A stretch of 53,197 nucleotides of DNA from Rhodoblastus acidophilus (GCF_025961575.1 NZ_JAOQNX010000033.1:1-53197); one strand, 5' to 3'; counted from the first letter of the stretch, positions 25,827 to 34,800 are shown. A program made the numbers and translations. The notes: generated by a model not told the origin, from the sequence alone.

Positions 25827-26702
25827 TCAGTGACGGCCATTTGAGCCGAGGTTCGCGCCGGTGGTCGGCTGCGAATCCGGATCGGAGCGGGTGCGCTCGG
25901 AAAACGCTGTGATGAAGCGGTCCTCTTCCGAGCTGAGCTGGACTTCCGCCTCGCCATTGCCGCCGTCGAGGGGCAAAGCGCTTTCGACATCGTCCAGGCG
26001 GCGCCAGTCCTCGCCGCTGTTCCAGGGGCCGCGCGTCTCGCCATTGCCGTGGGAGGCGTGGACATAGAGATTGGCGAATTCCGGCTTGCCCTGCAGTTTT
26101 CCCGGCGGGAAATTGTCGTGGATGGCGTAGAGCGCCTTTTCAAAACTTTTCTGGTGGGCGATCTCGCGGGTCATCAGGAAGCCGAGCGCGTCCTTGACGT
26201 CGGCGTCGTCGGTGACGTTGATCAGCCGCTCATAGACGATCTTCGCCCGGCTTTCCGCGGCGATGTTGGAGCGCAGGTCGGCGGTGGGGTCGCCGATGGA
26301 ATCGATGTAAGCCGCGCTCCACGGGACGCCCGCCGAATTGGTCAGCGAGGGGCCGCCGCCATAGAGCAGGGCCTCGGTCTGCACCGAACATCCTTGCGAC
26401 AGCGAGCGGTAGAGGTCGGCCTGCTCCTCAGCGCCTTCGGCGAGCTTGCCCTTCGAGCCCTTGTTGAGCATGGCGACGATGCTGCCGATGATTTCGAGAT
26501 GGCTCAGCTCCTCCGTGGCGATGTCCATCAGCATGTCTTTGCGCCCGGGATCGACCTCGCCGAGGGCTTGGGTGAAATAGCGCATGGCGGCGGCCAACTC
26601 GCCCTGCGGGCCGCCGAATTGTTCGAGCATGAAGCTGGCGAGCACCGGATTCGGGCGGGCCACCCGAACCGTGTATTGCAGCTTCTTGTTATGGATGAAC
26701 AT
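25827..26702 (-). CDS. Manganese catalase family protein
   Basis: A 291-residue dimanganese catalase. It starts MFIHNKKLQYTVRVARPNP, as family members do, with GGGAG eight bases before the ATG. Metal-ligand helices are recognisable: MDIATEELSHLEIIGSIVAM (ExxH pair) and a second one in SRAKIVYERLINVTDD, with MTREIAHQKSFEKAL. It removes hydrogen peroxide in the cytoplasm without heme. It is the first gene of the operon with the DUF892 gene, and an EcfG-type promoter lies directly upstream. Confidence 0.93.
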   Translation of the reverse strand: MFIHNKKLQYTVRVARPNPVLASFMLEQFGGPQGELAAAMRYFTQALGEVDPGRKDMLMDIATEELSHLEIIGSIVAMLNKGSKGKLAEGAEEQADLYRSLSQGCSVQTEALLYGGGPSLTNSAGVPWSAAYIDSIGDPTADLRSNIAAESRAKIVYERLINVTDDADVKDALGFLMTREIAHQKSFEKALYAIHDNFPPGKLQGKPEFANLYVHASHGNGETRGPWNSGEDWRRLDDVESALPLDGGNGEAEVQLSSEEDRFITAFSERTRSDPDSQPTTGANLGSNGRH

Positions 26703-26737
26703 CTGTGTCGTCTCCCGCATAGGACAGCTTGCGGAAG

Positions 26738-26762
26738 AACCGTCGCGGCTGCGCCCTGTTCC
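26738..26762 (-). promoter_or_regulatory. EcfG-type general stress promoter upstream of Mn catalase
   Basis: On the minus strand GGAAC (26758-26762) is followed after 16 bases by GGTT (26738-26741, in the context CGGTT). This matches the alphaproteobacterial EcfG consensus GGAAC-N16/17-cGTT apart from one base. The predicted start lies about 25-30 bases before the catalase ATG. The general stress response is a plausible regulator for a catalase/DUF892 operon. It is a motif match only. Confidence 0.5.
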
Positions 26763-26914
26763 GGAAAAACGTAAATTTGTACAGGGATTTAGCTTGTGCC
26801 TTGCGCGGCGCGGCTTCCCCTCGTTTCGATGTCTCGCAGAGATGATGGGTTATGAGCCGGGCGCGTCGATGCTATGTCTTCAGCCGAATCGCGCCTGCCA
26901 GGATTGGGCTTGTC

Positions 26915-27196
26915 ATGAACTCGTGGTTTCCCAGCATCTCTCCCGCCGAAATCGACAATGTCGCGCAAGACCTGGTGGCGCGGCACGGCGCCGGCGCGCG
27001 CGAAGAGGCGCTCCGCCTGGCCGAGGTCGGCCGGCGCATCGGTTCGCGCCGCAACAGCAAGATTTTCAGGCTCGCGGCGCAGCGCCTGGCCGGCGAGGAC
27101 CGCCCCAGCGCTCCCGACGCCGCGTCGGGGAATTGGCTGGCGCGGATCAAGGCGGGCATCGCCGAATTCGGCGCGCCCTTGACCCCGCTGCCCTAG
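26915..27196 (+). CDS. Small helical protein of unknown function
   Basis: A 93-residue protein. It starts MNSWFPSISPAEIDNVAQDL and continues with a basic, Ala/Arg-rich helical region (LAEVGRRIGSRRNSKIFRLA) without cysteines or membrane segments. I do not recognise the family. Codon use is like its neighbours. The stop codon lies within the left arm of a long perfect hairpin. The gene is divergent from the Mn-catalase operon. Confidence 0.55.
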   Translation: MNSWFPSISPAEIDNVAQDLVARHGAGAREEALRLAEVGRRIGSRRNSKIFRLAAQRLAGEDRPSAPDAASGNWLARIKAGIAEFGAPLTPLP

Positions 27197-27236
27197 AGCC
27201 CGTTCGGTGAACTCTCGTTCACCGAACGGGCTCTAG
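27193..27236. terminator. 19-bp perfect hairpin, probable bidirectional terminator
   Basis: CTAGAGCCCGTTCGGTGAA (27193-27211) is exactly complementary to TTCACCGAACGGGCTCTAG (27218-27236) around a 6-base loop. The stop codon of the small plus-strand gene is in the left arm, and the right arm is followed by ATTCTTGTTTG. The kinase gene on the other strand ends 64 bases away. The AGAGCCCGTTCGGTGAA core suggests a dispersed repeat recruited as a terminator. Confidence 0.7.
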
Positions 27237-27246
27237 ATTCTTGTTT

Positions 27247-27297
27247 GACCGCATTTTCTTCACGCGAACCGGCATCCACTTCGCTCGAAAATGCTCT
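27247..27297. repeat. Dispersed repeat, family C, copy 2
   Basis: GCATTTTCTTCACGCGAACC and the following GGCATCCACTTCGCTCG closely match, in reverse orientation, the element at 34801-34853, with a diverged copy at 21677-21716. It lies between the long hairpin and the 3' end of the kinase gene. Confidence 0.7.
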
Positions 27298-27300
27298 AAC

Positions 27301-28635
27301 TTACGTCAGCAGAAACGAGAGAAGCGAGCGCATTTCCGCGGGACGCACCGGCTTGCGCAGCATTTCCAGCCCCGCCGCGCGCACCTCGTCCTCCGATTTG
27401 GTGGAATGGTCGGCGGTGACGATCAGCGCCGGAACGTCAGAGCCCAGCGCGGCGCGGACCCGGGCGATCGCTTGGGTGCCGCGCTCGTCATTGTTGAGAT
27501 GCAGGTCGGCGATGACGATATGCGGCGCCGTCGGCAGGGCGCGCAGCCGCTCCAGCGCCTCGTCGCCGGAGGTCGCCACCGCAATGTCGCAGCCCCAGCG
27601 CTCCAAAAGCGCCACCATGGCCTCGCTCACCGAGGGTTCGTTCTCGATCAACAGGATTTTTGCGCCGGCCACGGGAGAGTGGAACAGCCGCATCAACGGC
27701 GGCGGGGCCGGCAGATTTTTGGGAACCGGCGCCGCGCTCGGCAATCGCACGCAAAAAGTGGAGCCGCGGCCGATGTTCGAGGCGAGCCGGATCGGATGGT
27801 CGAGCGCCTGGGCGAAGCGGCGGACGATGGCGAGCCCCAGGCCAAACCCGGTTTCGCCGGGAATGTCGCTGTGGGCGCGCTTGAATTCCTGGAAAATCGC
27901 CTCGCGCTTGGCCTCGGGAATGCCGGGGCCGGTGTCGGAGACCTGCACCATCACCCGGTCGCCGCGCCGCCGCGCGCCCACCAGCACGCCGCCATGGGCG
28001 GTATAGCGCAGAGCGTTGGCGAGCAGGTTTTGCAGGATGCGCCGCAGCATCGACGGATCGGAGCGCACATAGAGTTTGGAGGGGAATATTTTCAGCTTCA
28101 GCCCGCGCTTCTGCGCGAAATAGGCGAAATCGCGCGCAAGGGGCTCCAGCACCTCGTTCAGCTCGAAATCGCGCAGCTCGGGCTTCATCACGCCGGCGTC
28201 GAGTTTCGACAGATCGAGCAGGGTGCGGATCAAATCTTCCAGAGCGACAAGGCTGCGGTCGACCTGCTCGACCAGCACGCTGGCTTCGGGCGCGGCCGGG
28301 AGTTCGCCCAGCGCCGACAAGGCGAGCCGCGCCGCGTTCAACGGCTGCAACAGATCGTGGCCGACCGAGGTAACAAAAGTGGTTTTCAGCGAGGAGGCGG
28401 CTTCGGCCTGACGCTTGGCCTTTTCCAGGGAGCGCATCGCCTGCGATAGTTCCGCGGTGCGGCGGCGCACCTGATGGTCGAGCGAAATGGCGGTTTCAAA
28501 CAGGGAGAAAGCGTTGAACTGGCTGTCGACGGAGCGCTCGACCCGCGACATCAGGGCGCTGTTGATCTTCTCCAGCTTGGCGATGCGCCTTTGCAGCTCC
28601 TCGACACTTTCGCGACCGTGCAGGTTCATGTTCAT
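27301..28635 (-). CDS. Hybrid histidine kinase, NahK-like (HisKA-HATPase-REC)
   Basis: A 444-residue cytoplasmic hybrid kinase with no membrane segment. A coiled coil covers about residues 8-80. The HisKA H-box is VGHDLLQPLNAARLALSAL with His93. The HATPase domain has the N box LQNLLANALRY (about 201), DTGPGIP (about 234) and GFGLGLAIV (about 263). The receiver domain starts near 326 (ILLIENEPSVSEAM), with phospho-acceptor Asp377 in IVIADLHL and the conserved Lys in LRKPVRP. The HDLLQPLNAA H-box variant is typical of NahK-type kinases that pair with FIST/NosP nitric-oxide sensors. Here its ATG overlaps the FIST stop as ATGA, so the two are coupled. Unlike larger NahK proteins, no PAS domain is evident. 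Confidence 0.88.
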   Translation of the reverse strand: MNMNLHGRESVEELQRRIAKLEKINSALMSRVERSVDSQFNAFSLFETAISLDHQVRRRTAELSQAMRSLEKAKRQAEAASSLKTTFVTSVGHDLLQPLNAARLALSALGELPAAPEASVLVEQVDRSLVALEDLIRTLLDLSKLDAGVMKPELRDFELNEVLEPLARDFAYFAQKRGLKLKIFPSKLYVRSDPSMLRRILQNLLANALRYTAHGGVLVGARRRGDRVMVQVSDTGPGIPEAKREAIFQEFKRAHSDIPGETGFGLGLAIVRRFAQALDHPIRLASNIGRGSTFCVRLPSAAPVPKNLPAPPPLMRLFHSPVAGAKILLIENEPSVSEAMVALLERWGCDIAVATSGDEALERLRALPTAPHIVIADLHLNNDERGTQAIARVRAALGSDVPALIVTADHSTKSEDEVRAAGLEMLRKPVRPAEMRSLLSFLLT

Positions 28636-29831
28636 TCCGCCACGTCCTCCCGGCCCCGATGGCCGAGGGCGATTCCCGTAAAAGTCTGATTGACGTGCAT
28701 GGAGCGGAACTGTTCTCCATAGGTGTTGAAGCCAATCACTTTTCTGGCGCGGTAGAGTTCGGAGAGGCGGCGCGAAATCTGGCGGCGCTCGGCGTCGAGC
28801 CGGCGCAGCACACAGTCGAACCCGATATAGAGCGACACCGGGCCGATCTGCTCCTCCATGCTCTCAAACGTCGCCAGCGTGCTCTCATAGGGGTCGCGCG
28901 GCCGGGCGACCGTCAGCACCAGCCCCTCGTCGATGGCGCAGAAGAACGACAAGGAGCCGTCCGGATTCACCTTTTGGATGGAGCGGGCGTAATACTGGCC
29001 GCCCACGCCCACCAGCACCGGATGCGAGGCGAAGGAGGAGGGTTCGAGCTTGCTCTCCATCACCCCGACGGCCCGGGCATATTCGGTTGCGGCCGGCTCG
29101 GCGTTGAGTTCGCGCACGATCCGGGCCTCGGTGTCGGCGTCCGTCACCACCATCTTGTTCTGCGTCGGCTCGAAATAATCGCATTTGAACGGCGCGAACG
29201 GCAGGTCGGTGTGGAACAGCAGCAACAGCGCCGCGTCGCTGTGCACCTTCCCGCCGGCGATCATGAAGGTCTTATCAAAACTCAAGGAGTCGCCGGCGGA
29301 GCCGCCGACCACGGGAATGTCGTCGAGCGCGGAATAAAGCGCCGAAATCACCGCTTCCTCGCGCCGGCACAGGCCGTCGATCAGCAGCAGGCCAAAACAG
29401 TTTTCCGGCTCGATGCGCGGGTCGCTGGCGATCAGGGCGTCGCGCGTCTCGGTGAAGGCGGCGCGGCCGGCCTCGACGGAGAAATGCGACAGGTCCTCGA
29501 CCAGCTGGGCGGCGAGCGTAAAATCGCGGCGCAAAAAGCCCAGCGCCACAATGGTGTTGGAGGTCCAGCCCTCGGGCGCGAGTTCGCCCGCGGTGGTGCA
29601 GCCGTAGATTTCGACGCCGGGCAGCGCGCGATCGATCGCGGCGGCGAATTCAGCGGCGTCGTAACGCGCGCAGACGAAGCAGACCAGGCCGGCGAGCGCC
29701 TCGGGCGGCGTCTCCCCGGGCCGCAATTGCGCGACGATCTGCGCGGCGATCTCGCGGGCCGCCTGTTCGGCGCCGACCGCGCTGCTCGAGGCGATCACCA
29801 CGCCTTCGGCGCGATCCACCACTTCCCTCAC
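28632..29831 (-). CDS. FIST-domain sensor protein, NosP-like
   Basis: About 399 residues with FIST-N (FVCARYDAAEFAAAIDRALP, YGCTTAGELAPEGW, VVGGSAGDSLSFDKTFMIAG) and FIST-C (TATEYARAVG-like stretch, ASHPVLVGVGGQYYARSIQK, and the end RRLSELYRARKVIGFNTYGE). FIST proteins are soluble ligand sensors. The NosP subgroup binds heme and nitric oxide and controls a NahK-type kinase from the adjacent gene (family knowledge). The heme-ligating residue was not assigned. The start is uncertain: a GTG at 29831 is used, because the frame is open far upstream, antisense to the nosR-like gene, without a better start. It is first in an operon with the kinase. Confidence 0.85.
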   Translation of the reverse strand: MREVVDRAEGVVIASSSAVGAEQAAREIAAQIVAQLRPGETPPEALAGLVCFVCARYDAAEFAAAIDRALPGVEIYGCTTAGELAPEGWTSNTIVALGFLRRDFTLAAQLVEDLSHFSVEAGRAAFTETRDALIASDPRIEPENCFGLLLIDGLCRREEAVISALYSALDDIPVVGGSAGDSLSFDKTFMIAGGKVHSDAALLLLFHTDLPFAPFKCDYFEPTQNKMVVTDADTEARIVRELNAEPAATEYARAVGVMESKLEPSSFASHPVLVGVGGQYYARSIQKVNPDGSLSFFCAIDEGLVLTVARPRDPYESTLATFESMEEQIGPVSLYIGFDCVLRRLDAERRQISRRLSELYRARKVIGFNTYGEQFRSMHVNQTFTGIALGHRGREDVAE

Positions 29832-30032
29832 TCCCAACCGACGCTCCCCCCGCCCGAAGGCGGATTTTTTGCGTCTTCGGACCCTTTTTTCCGCCGTTGC
29901 GGGCGGGTCCGCGCGCAATTGTGAGAAAGTACTATAGGCGATGTTTTCCGCCTCGCACAACCTTCGCCGGCCTGAACTTCGTGGTCGCGGGGCGGGCAAA
30001 CAACAGCGCAAAATGCGCGGGCGAGGGTGGGA

Positions 30033-32162
30033 ATGCCAATGAGGAAAAGGCGCGGGCGCTGGCTGTCCGCGCATCTGGGCTTTGTCGTGCTGCTTCTGCT
30101 GGGCTGGGCAAGCGCGGCCTTGGCGGGAACCCTCGACCGCGCCGGCGTCGAAGCCCTGTTTCCCAAACCCTTCATTGTCCAGGATCGCGATCCCGTCCTG
30201 CCGGTCTGGCCGATCTACAAGCAGAGCTACAACGACGACGTGCTCGTCGCCTATTTGTTCGAATCCGAGGATTTCCAGCCGATCCCGGGCTTTTCCGGGA
30301 CGCCGGTGAACCTCGCCATCGCCCTGCGGCCCAATGGCGCTCTGCTCAGCGTACGTGTCCTGTCGCAGCACGAGCCGGTGTTCGTCGATGGGCTCGGACC
30401 GGAGCCGCTGAACGATTTCGTCAAGCAATACGAGGGCCTGTCCCTCAATCAGTCGATCAAGATCGTCCCGCCCGGGCGGGTCGCCGCGAGGAACCGTGAC
30501 GGCGTGGCGGCGGAAATCGACGGCGTGTCCAAGGCCACGGCCTCCGTGCGCATCATCAACGAGACCATCGTCAATTCGGCCTTGCAGGTGGCGCGCGAAA
30601 AGCTCGGCTTTTCCAAAGGACGCGATCCCAACCGCGTCGCCCGGATCAAGGACGAGATTTTCGCGCCGCTGACGTTTGAGCAATTGCTGGCGCGCGGCTA
30701 TATCCGGCGCCTCAGCCTCAGCAATGCCCAGGTCGAGGCCGCCTTTCAGGGAACCGAGGGCGAAAGGCTCGACGAAGAGGCGTTGAAAGCGCCTGACGAG
30801 GCCTTTGCCGACCTTTACATCGCCGAGGTGGACGTCCCCATCATCGGACGCAATCTGCTCGGCGAGGCCAATTGGCGCAAGCTGATGGACCAGCTCGACG
30901 GCGCCCCGGCCATGATGGTGATTTCGGCGGGCCGCTGGACTTTTATGCCGGAGAATTTCGTGCCCGGCGCCACCCCCGACCTGATCGGGCTCGCCCAGGG
31001 CGGCGCGCCCGTCGCCTGGCGCGATTTCGTCTGGCGCGACCGGCTCGACCTTCCGCAATTTTCAAACGCAGACGCCGCAGTGATGCGCATCGCGCCGGAA
31101 GCGGCGTTTGATCCGGCGACGCCCTCGCAATTTTCGATCCGGGTCATCCGCGAAAAAGGCATCGTCTATCCCGAAAAGTTTTCGCGGGATTTCAACCTGG
31201 CTTATAGCCTGCCGCAAAACCTGTTCGACCTGCCGCCGGAGGACAAGGGCCTGGGCCTCGGCTCGATCTGGGCCAGCCGGGCGCGCGACATTTCCATTCT
31301 GGCCGGCGGCCTCGTGGTTTTGGCCTTCGCGCTGGCGCGGCAAAAACTGCTGGTCCGTTCGCCGCGCGCGTTCAAAATCTTCCGGCTGTCGTTCCTGGCT
31401 TTCACCTTGATTTTCATTGGCTGGATCGCCCAGGCGCAGCTCTCCATCGTTTGGCTGTTCGGCCTGATCAAGGCGATCCGGGGGGAGGGGACGTTCCAGT
31501 TCTTCCTGTGGGACCCGCCGACGCTGATGGTGACCTTGTTCGGTCTGGTCGGCCTGTTCATCTGGGGGCGCGGAACCTTTTGCGGCTGGTTGTGTCCGTT
31601 CGGCGCCTTGCAGGAGTTTTTCGGCGAAATCGCGCGCGTGACAAAACTGCGGCAGTTTTCATTGCCGCAGCGCTATGAACGGCTGGCGCGTCTGCCGAAA
31701 TTCCTGGTGCTGGCCGTCATTCTGGTCACCGCCGTCTTCTTCTCCTCGCAAGCGGAAAAGGTCGCGGAAATCGAGCCCTTCAAAACCTCGATCACGCTGA
31801 TCTTCATGCGCTCCGCGCCCTTCGTGCTCTATGCCGTCGCGCTGCTGCTCCTCGGCATGTTCCATTACAAATTCTTCTGCCGCTACCTGTGCCCGCTGGG
31901 CGCCAGCTTTTCCGCGCTGAGTTTTGTCAGGCGCTGGAACTGGATTCCGCGCCGCAAGGAATGCGGCTCGCCCTGCCAGATGTGCCGGGTCAAATGCCGC
32001 TATGGCGCCATCGAACGCGGCGGCGAGGTGGTCTATTCCGAATGTTTCCAGTGCATGGATTGCGTCGTCATCCATGACGATCCCAAGCAATGCGTGCCGG
32101 AGGTGCTGGCGGCGAAAAAGGCGCGCGACGCCAGGCGAAAACAACTGGAGCCCGCGCAATGA
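30033..32162 (+). CDS. nosR: NosR/NirI-family flavo-iron-sulfur membrane protein
   Basis: A 709-residue protein with NosR architecture. It has a signal/anchor (about 11-32), then a periplasmic FMN-binding domain with the flavinylation motif DGVSKATAS (163-171, Thr169 the likely FMN site). Several membrane helices from about residue 410 carry CGWLCPFGALQEF and FCRYLCPLGASF. The C-terminal ferredoxin-like cluster motifs are CGSPCQMCRVKCRYGAI and ECFQCMDCVV, then KQCVP. NosR donates electrons to nitrous oxide reductase and is needed for nosZ expression, and NirI is a homologue. No nosZ or nosDFYL genes follow, so the symbol reflects family only. It is divergent from the NosP-like/NahK-like pair and convergent with the GGDEF-EAL gene. 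Confidence 0.88.
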   Translation: MPMRKRRGRWLSAHLGFVVLLLLGWASAALAGTLDRAGVEALFPKPFIVQDRDPVLPVWPIYKQSYNDDVLVAYLFESEDFQPIPGFSGTPVNLAIALRPNGALLSVRVLSQHEPVFVDGLGPEPLNDFVKQYEGLSLNQSIKIVPPGRVAARNRDGVAAEIDGVSKATASVRIINETIVNSALQVAREKLGFSKGRDPNRVARIKDEIFAPLTFEQLLARGYIRRLSLSNAQVEAAFQGTEGERLDEEALKAPDEAFADLYIAEVDVPIIGRNLLGEANWRKLMDQLDGAPAMMVISAGRWTFMPENFVPGATPDLIGLAQGGAPVAWRDFVWRDRLDLPQFSNADAAVMRIAPEAAFDPATPSQFSIRVIREKGIVYPEKFSRDFNLAYSLPQNLFDLPPEDKGLGLGSIWASRARDISILAGGLVVLAFALARQKLLVRSPRAFKIFRLSFLAFTLIFIGWIAQAQLSIVWLFGLIKAIRGEGTFQFFLWDPPTLMVTLFGLVGLFIWGRGTFCGWLCPFGALQEFFGEIARVTKLRQFSLPQRYERLARLPKFLVLAVILVTAVFFSSQAEKVAEIEPFKTSITLIFMRSAPFVLYAVALLLLGMFHYKFFCRYLCPLGASFSALSFVRRWNWIPRRKECGSPCQMCRVKCRYGAIERGGEVVYSECFQCMDCVVIHDDPKQCVPEVLAAKKARDARRKQLEPAQ

Positions 32163-32165
32163 GCT

Positions 32166-34682
32166 TTACGCGCAACGAGCGAACGCCTTGTCGCCGTTGA
32201 GCGCCGCACAGCTGGTCGCGCGGCAGATCAGATGGTCTCGCCCGAGCCGCTTGCAGACCGGCTTGGGCGCGCCGACCGCATAGCCCTGCGCGTAATCGAT
32301 GCCCAGGTCGCGCAGCGCGCCGATGATCGCGTCGCTCTCGGCAAATTCGGCGATGGTCTTCTTGCCGAGTTTCTTGGCCATGCGCGCGATCATGTCGACC
32401 ATGGCGTGGTCGATGGGATCGACCAAAATATCCTTCACGAAACCGCCGTCGATCTTGAGATAATCGACGGGCAGGCGCTTCAAATAGCCGAACGAGCTCA
32501 TGCCCGCGCCGAAATCGTCGAGCGAAAACTTGCAGCCGATCGCCCGAACCGTTTCGATGAAGCGGGTCGCCTCCTCGAGACTGGCGATGGCGGTGGTTTC
32601 GGTGATCTCGAAGGTGATCGCCGAGGGGGATATCGGATAGGCCAGGAACTGGGACCCGACGAAGTCGATGAAGGTGGGATCGTCGAGACTCTGCCCCGAC
32701 AGATTGATGGCGCAGCGGATCGGCGCGCCGGGCGAAGCGATTTCGGCGAGATTGCTGAAGGCGGCGTTGACCACCCAGCGATCGATCGCCGGCATCAGGC
32801 CATAGCGTTCGGCGGCCGGAATGAAGCTGCCGGGCGGCACCAGCTTGCCCTGCTCGTCGCGCATGCGCACCAGCAATTCGCAATGTCCGTCCGCCGCATC
32901 GGCTTGCAGCGCGGCGATCGGCTGGGCGTAGAGACGCAGCCGTCCCTTGTCGAGGGCGTCGCGGATCTTGTGCACCCAGCCCATTTCGCTGACCCGGCGC
33001 AGAATTTCGGCGCCGCTGGCCTCGTGCAGCTCCACGCGGTTGCGGCCCTTGTCCTTGGCCATGTAGCAGGCCACGTCGGCGGCGCGAAAAACCTCGGCCG
33101 CATTGGAGGTCGCGCCGATATGGGCGACGAGGCCGATGCTGGCGGTGATCTTGAACGGGCGTCCCTCCCAGACGAAGGTGAAGTCCTGGATCGCCTCGCG
33201 CAATTTCTCCGCGATCGCCATGGCGCGCACGACGTCGCAGCCGGTGAGATGGGCGGCGAATTCGTCGCCGCCGAGGCGCACGGGCAGGCCGGCCTCGCCC
33301 AGCTCCAGTTTCAGCAGCGTCGCGACCTCGCGCAGCAGCTGGTCGCCGGCGGCGTGGCCGCAGGTGTCGTTGACCAGCTTGAACTGGTCGAGATCGAGCA
33401 GGGCGAGCGCATCCTCGCCGTCGCCGCCATCCGCCGCCGTCTGGCGGAGCCTGCGGTCGAGCTCCCGCCGGTTGGCGAGCCCGGTCAGTTCGTCGTGGCT
33501 CGCCTGCCATTTGAGGCGGGCGATCAGGTCGCGCTCGCGCCGCATATCGCGCAGCACGAGCACCGCGCCGAAAACGCCGCCGCCGGTGATCAGGGGTTCG
33601 CCGTGAACCGAAATCGGTGTGGTCCCCGCCGCCGTCACCAGCGCGAGTTCGCGGGTGGAATCGTCCTGCGGCTCCCCCCTGAGCAGGGCCTCGAGGGAGC
33701 GCTCGCAGGTCTCGTTGGTGAGCTGATCGACGATGGTGACCACCGACGCGATGGTCCGGCCCAGGACGTCGGCGGCCCGCAGGCCCAGCAGACGCTCGGC
33801 GGCGGGATTGACATATTCGATGCAAGCGTCGGCGTCGACGCGGATCACGCCATCGGCGATCGCCTGCAGCGTGACCTGCGCCTGCTCCTTCTCGTCGCGC
33901 AGGGCGTCCTCGAACCGGCCGCTGCGCCGGAACAGGGCGCGCATGCGCCAGACCACCAGCGCCGTCAGCGCGAAGGCCAGGGCGATATTGGCGATGGTCA
34001 GCTGCCGCGTCACCTCGCGCGTCCCCTCGCTCAGCGCCTGCGAGAAGCGCAGCGCCTTGGCCTGGAAGGTGGCGTCGAAGTCGCGGAGATAGGCGCGCAA
34101 CGCCTTGTCGCTCGCCGGCCGGTCGCCGCGCGCAATGCGGGCGCGGATGGTCTCGCCGAGCGCGACCAGCTCCGCCAGCATGGCGTCGGACTCGCGCCAG
34201 ATCGCCGTGGCTTCGCGAAAGTGGCTGTAATCGTGAAAGTTGATGTAGATGAACATCAACCCGGCGATGTCGTCGGGATGAACGCCGACCTTCAGGAAAT
34301 GCGCGGCGGCGGCGGCGCGATCCGGCTCGGGCTGTTCCAGCGCCTGGCGTCCGTGATTGTGTTCGAAATTCTCCGCAACGGCCGCACGAAACCTCTGGAA
34401 ATTCTCCTCGTCGCCGAGATGCAGATATTGGTTGAGCTCGTTGAAGGCGTTTTTTTGCGATTTCGACCAGACGCTCTCGCAGGCGATGAAGACGCGCAGG
34501 ATCGACAGGGTGTGCAGGCTCGCCGTCGCCACCAGCGCCAGGATCGCGATCACCAGCGCGGGCAGGGCCATCCGCCGCACCAGGCCGGGACTGGCCGCGC
34601 GCGCCTTGCCTGCGCCGGGGGGGCGGGGCGGCTGCGCGCGGCGGGCGGCGCTGCAGTATTTGAAGAGATCGACAGAAGTCAT
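32166..34682 (-). CDS. Membrane-bound PAS-GGDEF-EAL c-di-GMP protein
   Basis: An 838-residue protein. Two membrane helices (about 38-60 and 225-250) enclose a periplasmic domain rich in helices. A PAS domain follows (about 275-390, with GVIRVDADACIEYVNPAAER). The GGDEF domain (about 395-560) keeps RLGGDEFAAHL, but no RxxD inhibitory site precedes it. The EAL domain (about 570-820) has ELLVRM, INLSGQSL, FEITET, SLDDFGAGMSSF, LKIDGGF, AEFAES and AQGYAVG, so catalytic residues of both domains appear present. It could make or degrade c-di-GMP. The start at 34682 was chosen because upstream candidates are non-ATG. It converges on the nosR-like gene with three bases between stops. Confidence 0.93.
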   Translation of the reverse strand: MTSVDLFKYCSAARRAQPPRPPGAGKARAASPGLVRRMALPALVIAILALVATASLHTLSILRVFIACESVWSKSQKNAFNELNQYLHLGDEENFQRFRAAVAENFEHNHGRQALEQPEPDRAAAAAHFLKVGVHPDDIAGLMFIYINFHDYSHFREATAIWRESDAMLAELVALGETIRARIARGDRPASDKALRAYLRDFDATFQAKALRFSQALSEGTREVTRQLTIANIALAFALTALVVWRMRALFRRSGRFEDALRDEKEQAQVTLQAIADGVIRVDADACIEYVNPAAERLLGLRAADVLGRTIASVVTIVDQLTNETCERSLEALLRGEPQDDSTRELALVTAAGTTPISVHGEPLITGGGVFGAVLVLRDMRRERDLIARLKWQASHDELTGLANRRELDRRLRQTAADGGDGEDALALLDLDQFKLVNDTCGHAAGDQLLREVATLLKLELGEAGLPVRLGGDEFAAHLTGCDVVRAMAIAEKLREAIQDFTFVWEGRPFKITASIGLVAHIGATSNAAEVFRAADVACYMAKDKGRNRVELHEASGAEILRRVSEMGWVHKIRDALDKGRLRLYAQPIAALQADAADGHCELLVRMRDEQGKLVPPGSFIPAAERYGLMPAIDRWVVNAAFSNLAEIASPGAPIRCAINLSGQSLDDPTFIDFVGSQFLAYPISPSAITFEITETTAIASLEEATRFIETVRAIGCKFSLDDFGAGMSSFGYLKRLPVDYLKIDGGFVKDILVDPIDHAMVDMIARMAKKLGKKTIAEFAESDAIIGALRDLGIDYAQGYAVGAPKPVCKRLGRDHLICRATSCAALNGDKAFARCA

Positions 34683-34800
34683 TTCACCCAACGAGACTCC
34701 GGGCGCATGACGCGTTCCGCGCGCTCGAATTCATCAGAAACAGTTTAACAATCCCTGATTGTAGAATTGCGGATGGAATACATGGGGTTGTTTCCCCGAG

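Noticed and set aside
29832-31058. Minus-strand extension of the FIST frame antisense to the nosR-like gene
   Set aside because: The frame is open by chance. FIST homology begins only after about 29831, and the nosR-like protein is clearly real on the plus strand.
32232-34748. 838-codon plus-strand frame antisense to the GGDEF-EAL gene
   Set aside because: The GGDEF and EAL motifs are intact on the minus strand, and the antisense product shows no family features.
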